Of a stretch of DNA of 52,090 nucleotides, positions 48,700 to 52,090 are shown piece after piece; the stretch's first letter is position 1; each line of letters starts with the position of its first letter. This DNA is from Blautia sp. An249 (GTDB lineage Bacteria > Bacillota > Clostridia > Lachnospirales > Lachnospiraceae), in NCBI RefSeq assembly GCF_002159835.1, contig NZ_NFJL01000026.1, positions 1-52,090 of the forward strand. The letters run 5' to 3'. The position numbers and the translations under genes were made by a program. The notes beneath the pieces are model-generated. The model worked only from the letters and a program-made list of their open reading frames with translations. It was not told the origin of the DNA and did not search any database.

Positions 48700-49323
48700 T
48701 CTTAGTTTCCCTTCTTTCATCTCCAGAATCTCATCCGCCTCCTTCGCAAGCTGCTTACTGTGTGTCACTACGATCACACATTTCCCCAGTTCGTGGGCGG
48801 TTCGTTTCAGCAGTTCGATAATCTCTGCCGCTGTCTCTTCATCCAGATTTCCGGTGGGCTCATCTGCCAGCAGCACCCTCGCCTCACTCGCCAGGGCACG
48901 GGCAATCGCCACCCTCTGCTGCTGGCCGCCGGAGAGTTTCAGCACATTTCGCTTCCAGTCCTCTTTTGGAATACTGACTTGACAGAGCAGTTCCCCGACG
49001 TCCTTCCTGCCGCCCAGCTTTACATTCTCCTCGGTAGTCAGATAGTCGATCAGATTATAGTTCTGAAATACCAGAGAGATATTGTGCCTGCGGTGGCAGT
49101 TCAATCCTTTTTTACGGATGTCCTCCCCATGATAAAGGATCTGCCCGGACACGGGGGCATCCAGCCCCGCGAGAAGAGACAGGAACGTGGTCTTCCCGGA
49201 GCCGCTGGCACCAACCACCGCATAGAACGTACCTTCTTCAAAAGAGGCCGACACATTTTTCAGGACAAGTTTCTCCCGTTTTGACGAATAAGAATACATG
49301 AGATTCCTTGCTTCTAAGATCAT
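48661..49323 (-). CDS. ABC ATPase of the MacB-like transporter, unit 2
   Basis: 220 aa. Walker A GASGSGKTT (about 38-46), Q loop LVFQNYNLIDYL, signature [15 protein letters not shown], Walker [14 protein letters not shown] loop VVTHSK: a MacB/LolD-type ATPase. It follows permease B' by 12 nt on the minus strand. The corresponding gene in unit 1 is deleted except for its last codons (43072-43116), so this ATPase may serve both permease pairs. Confidence 0.94.
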   Translation of the reverse strand: MILEARNLMYSYSSKREKLVLKNVSASFEEGTFYAVVGASGSGKTTFLSLLAGLDAPVSGQILYHGEDIRKKGLNCHRRHNISLVFQNYNLIDYLTTEENVKLGGRKDVGELLCQVSIPKEDWKRNVLKLSGGQQQRVAIARALASEARVLLADEPTGNLDEETAAEIIELLKRTAHELGKCVIVVTHSKQLAKEADEILEMKEGKLRKQERSCLEVREG

Positions 49324-49335
49324 TCTTCCTTCCTC

Positions 49336-50781
49336 CTAACTCATTTCACTTAAAATGTCTTTCGGTTTTCTACGGAAAATCAGGATACTGGAGGCGCAGG
49401 TGGAAACGGCGATCAGCCCTGTCACCGCAGCCCCGTCTGTAAGCAGCATCTCCGGTGTGATCTTGGTCTCCACATCCGTCACAGTCAGTTCCGGCGCCTG
49501 GTAATCCGTGGCAATCTTGCCGGCGTCCATCTCCTCCTGTACCCCGGCCTGCTGTTCCTGCTGACCGGTCAGGTAATGTGCCGCTGCGTTTGACACCGCA
49601 GGGGCGATGAGGAACGACAAAGCAATGGCAAGACCCCCGATCAGAACCGTTTCTGTTAAAATCTGCAGGAGGATCTTCCCCTTTGCGATGCCGATGGACA
49701 TCAGGATTCCGATCTCATTGGTCCGGTTCCTGATCCAGAAAATGAAGATCAGAAACAGGATCACAAATCCGGCTCCCGCCACCACCGTCAGAAGCGTATT
49801 GCTGATTTTCTCCAGATCATTAAAATTGGACGCCATGGTATCCAGATTGCCATTGTTATCTATGAGATCATACCACTCCCACTCCATGTCCGTTTTCCGG
49901 ATGGAGTCTTTCACAGTCTCATAATCATCCACATCTGCCACTTTGAAATAAGCCTTCTCGTACAACGGATCATCCTGCTCCGCCTTTGCAGGGAAATCCA
50001 GATCCGTAAAGATCACATTCTCAGAGCGGAACGTATCTCCGGACATATAGGGCTGCATGGGCTCCTGCACCTGATAGATCCCTACGATCTCTGCTTCTTG
50101 TACAGGCTCTTCTTCCTTAAGAGGATGAAACCTCATACGGTCTCCCACTTCCAGTCCGTTTTTCTCCGCCAGTTCCTCTGAGATGACACACACATTGGCA
50201 TCCTCTTTTGTGGTCATCCGCCCCTCTTTGAGGGTAACATTTCCGCTTAAGACATTGGCATCCAGCGCCATATCCCGGTTTCCGATGAGGGTGACGCCCT
50301 GAAAGTCATTGGTCTGGTCGGTGTCCGCATCCTCAATCCGCTCAAAGTCCGCCGGTTTCACGGCAGTAGGGACTGTGGTGATATTATAGTCGGCAATCCC
50401 TTTCGTCCCTGCGATCTTTTCAATATCCTCCGTCTTTAATGACTCAAAAGAGTTATCTGTGTAGACACTCCAGTTTTCCGAGCCATTGACCGTAATCTTC
50501 TCCTGATGGACGCCCCCGTAGCTTCCCTGGCCGTCCTCGTACAGCTCTGAGATCTTTTCGCTGGCTTCCTCGATCCGCTGGCTCCGGTTCACCGGATTAT
50601 ATTCCAGCAGGAATCCCGCGCCGATGGCCTGGCGGGTACTGTCTTTCGCCCCGATATTGGCGCTGCGGCTTGCCATTCCCGACAGGAAGAGCAGGCTGAT
50701 CAGGCACACCACAAGCAAAAGCAGCAGGCTGCGAACCGGCTTCCGGCAGCAGGAACGCCCTGCCCGTTCAAACAGATTCAT
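49336..50781 (-). CDS. MacB-like FtsX permease B, unit 2
   Basis: 481 aa. Same layout as 43155-44588: TM SLLLLLVVCLISLLFLSGM at about 15-35, outer domain with GDRMRFHPLKEEEPVQEAEIVGIYQV and YMSGDTFRSENVIFTDLDFP, then FtsX helices (TVVAGAGFVILFLIFIFWIRNRTNEIGILMSIG and following). Several stretches are nearly identical to the unit 1 protein, so the two arose by duplication. Intact start (GGAGGGATGATTC then ATG 50781) and end. Confidence 0.92.
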   Translation of the reverse strand: MNLFERAGRSCCRKPVRSLLLLLVVCLISLLFLSGMASRSANIGAKDSTRQAIGAGFLLEYNPVNRSQRIEEASEKISELYEDGQGSYGGVHQEKITVNGSENWSVYTDNSFESLKTEDIEKIAGTKGIADYNITTVPTAVKPADFERIEDADTDQTNDFQGVTLIGNRDMALDANVLSGNVTLKEGRMTTKEDANVCVISEELAEKNGLEVGDRMRFHPLKEEEPVQEAEIVGIYQVQEPMQPYMSGDTFRSENVIFTDLDFPAKAEQDDPLYEKAYFKVADVDDYETVKDSIRKTDMEWEWYDLIDNNGNLDTMASNFNDLEKISNTLLTVVAGAGFVILFLIFIFWIRNRTNEIGILMSIGIAKGKILLQILTETVLIGGLAIALSFLIAPAVSNAAAHYLTGQQEQQAGVQEEMDAGKIATDYQAPELTVTDVETKITPEMLLTDGAAVTGLIAVSTCASSILIFRRKPKDILSEMS

Positions 50782-50784
50782 GAA

Positions 50785-52005
50785 TCATCCCTCCATTCTT
50801 GATAAAATATCTTTTGGATTTGACCGGAGCACCGGGATCAGGGACAGCAGGACTCCGATCCCTACTACAGCTCCCCCGATTCCCAGAAGCTGTGCAATAT
50901 CGCCAGCCTGTAAGGTAACAGTAAGAGAAGTCCCTGTATCCACAGTGGCAAGAAGAAGCTTCTGCATCCAGCCTGCTGCGGCTGCACCAAGGGCACAGGC
51001 TCCCAGCAGCGCGATCAGGAAGACCACCGCCGATTCCAGCAGCGCCTGCCAAAAGACCACGGATTTCCCCTCTCCCATACTGAGGAACACCGCCATTTCT
51101 TTCTGGCGGCTGCGCATCCACATACATAAAAGCAGGGAAACAACGGCCGTACCGGTGCCGAAAGCAAGCAGACGCATCAGCGACACCACCCGGGTAATCT
51201 GCGTCAGTGGAGCCTTCATCTGCTGATACAGGGTATCGGATGTAGTGACCCCTGCCTTTTCTCCCACAATTTCCTGCATTTCCCCGGCAAGTGAATCCAG
51301 AAGCTCCGGCTGGCTGACATAGGCGGACAGTTTATAGAATCCTTTCTCGCCAAATAGTTCCAGATACGCTGTATTGTCGATATAGATTTGGTTCTCCTGC
51401 CGGTAAAGAGCAGGAGTCTCTTTCTCCTGCCGGGTTTCATTTCCGGCAAGATATTCCCCGATGATCTCCACCGTGGTCTTCTTTCCCTCCTCATTCTCAA
51501 GGGAGAAGGTATCTCCCACCTTCAGCCCATTCGCCTGGGCAAATCCCTGGTTCACGACTGCACAGTACTGGCTGTCCGGACCGATCAGCCTGCCCTCTGT
51601 CAGCCGGAAGGACTGATCCGCGAAGGGGCTGTCTGTCTCCATGTCATCAAAGGATAACAGGCTGACTTTCTGGTTATCCGCTTCCGTGGAAGTGTTCCCA
51701 GTAACCAGAAGAAGCTCCGGCAGATATGCGGCCTGCTGTCCCATCCGATTTATGGATGTCACTGCATCTAAGTTTCCAATTTTCCTTGCATCCACCTCTG
51801 TAACGGGCTGCCCTGCATCTATCATTTCACAGACCACTTTCGCCTTCGTCTTTTCCTTCATGGCGGCTTCCGTACTCTGCGCGGCGTGCAGGATCATGTT
51901 CGTGCCAAGGATCATGCTGTTGACAAACAGAAAAATCATCAAAAGCAGAATGGATTTGGCACGTTTTCGTGTCAGGTAAAGAACGCCTCGCTGATAAAAC
52001 GGCAT
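50785..52005 (-). CDS. MacB-like FtsX permease A, unit 2
   Basis: 406 aa from ATG 52005 (AAGGAGAG site); the frame stays open upstream but overlaps the lipoprotein end. TM SILLLMIFLFVNSMILGTNMIL, outer domain of about 220 residues (VSINRMGQQAAYLPELLLVTGNTS), FtsX block VSLMRLLAFGTGTAVVSLLLCMWMRSRQKEMAVFLSMG, ALLESAVVFLIALLGACALG, LLGIGGAVVGIGVLLSLIPVL. Same length as its paralogue at 44593-45813. Ends 4 nt before permease B'. Confidence 0.92.
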   Translation of the reverse strand: MPFYQRGVLYLTRKRAKSILLLMIFLFVNSMILGTNMILHAAQSTEAAMKEKTKAKVVCEMIDAGQPVTEVDARKIGNLDAVTSINRMGQQAAYLPELLLVTGNTSTEADNQKVSLLSFDDMETDSPFADQSFRLTEGRLIGPDSQYCAVVNQGFAQANGLKVGDTFSLENEEGKKTTVEIIGEYLAGNETRQEKETPALYRQENQIYIDNTAYLELFGEKGFYKLSAYVSQPELLDSLAGEMQEIVGEKAGVTTSDTLYQQMKAPLTQITRVVSLMRLLAFGTGTAVVSLLLCMWMRSRQKEMAVFLSMGEGKSVVFWQALLESAVVFLIALLGACALGAAAAGWMQKLLLATVDTGTSLTVTLQAGDIAQLLGIGGAVVGIGVLLSLIPVLRSNPKDILSRMEG

Positions 52006-52021
52006 ACTGCTCTCTCCTTCC

Positions 52022-52090
52022 TTACTCATACCGGGTAATATAGACCTTTGTGGCACGGATCTCCCCGTTCTCCTGTGTCTCGCCATAAAC
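52022..52090 (-). CDS. C-terminus of the unit 2 lipoprotein (cut by window edge)
   Basis: The last 22 codons, VYGETQENGEIRATKVYITRYE, and TAA (52024-52022) align with the end of the unit 1 lipoprotein (VFGEELSSGEVQADKVLISQIY). It shows that unit 2 repeats the same gene order, lipoprotein-A-B. Confidence 0.75.
   Translation of the reverse strand, partial: VYGETQENGEIRATKVYITRYE

Overview
The window reads as chromosome of a low-to-mid GC Gram-positive anaerobe, most likely a gut Lachnospiraceae (Blautia / Mediterraneibacter / Dorea-like). This rests on AGGAGG-type ribosome sites, many BceRS- and lantibiotic-immunity-like two-component/ABC modules, a FeoA-FeoB-Cys-rich ferrous iron cluster, MATE pumps paired with AraC and PadR regulators, and YtrA-type GntR operons. 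The species call is inference. No rRNA, tRNA or CRISPR array was seen.

Layout. 1-5.9 kb: a truncated response regulator with a small HTH protein (minus), then an AT-rich RR-kinase-ATPase-FtsX permease cassette (plus). 6.0-13.0 kb: a minus-strand block of MATE pump, FeoA, FeoB, a 27-aa membrane peptide, a radical SAM protein, the FeoB-associated Cys-rich peptide, an AraC regulator and a receiver-less OmpR-type winged-helix protein. 13.1-18.7 kb: metal export, with a Cu+ P-type ATPase whose C-terminal metal-binding domain is frameshifted, then a divergent HMA protein / Zn-type P-ATPase / ArsR set. 18.7-20.2 kb: nitroreductase/HxlR pair and a YxeA-like protein. 20.2-21.9 kb: an IS110-type element with a long 5' non-coding end that may encode a bridge RNA. 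22.0-28.7 kb: lantibiotic-immunity-type ABC transporter divergent from its RR/kinase, then a MATE pump divergent from a PadR regulator. 28.8-34.5 kb: an ECF sigma / membrane anti-sigma / SH3 protein / lipoprotein operon broken by two nested insertion sequences. 34.6-36.5 kb: an ABC-F ATPase with a leader peptide and attenuator. 36.6-42.3 kb: XRE protein, a second ECF operon, another receiver-less winged-helix protein, and a GntR-controlled ABC operon. 42.5-52.1 kb: gene fossils and a diverged tandem duplication of a MacB-like two-permease transporter with lipoprotein, ATPase and RR/kinase.

How it works together. At least five modules look like envelope or antimicrobial stress responses: regulators or kinases paired with ABC, MATE or ABC-F proteins. 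Several have clear repeat operators next to their promoters: 11-bp direct repeats at three OmpR-type targets, 9-bp triple repeats at the GntR promoter, and palindromes at PadR.

The most informative structural events can be reconstructed from the sequence alone. An IS1634-like element (29383-32854) sits in an SH3-domain gene with a 6-bp duplication ATTAAG. An IS256-like element (31152-32779) sits in the IS1634 transposase with a 9-bp duplication TCCAAGAGG. The scar at 42558-42996 is what remains after an internal deletion of a whole permease/ATPase/RR/kinase locus like the intact one at 22-26.7 kb. About 190 bp of that scar recurs 5,589 bp downstream, which marks a tandem duplication in which the first unit lost its ATPase.
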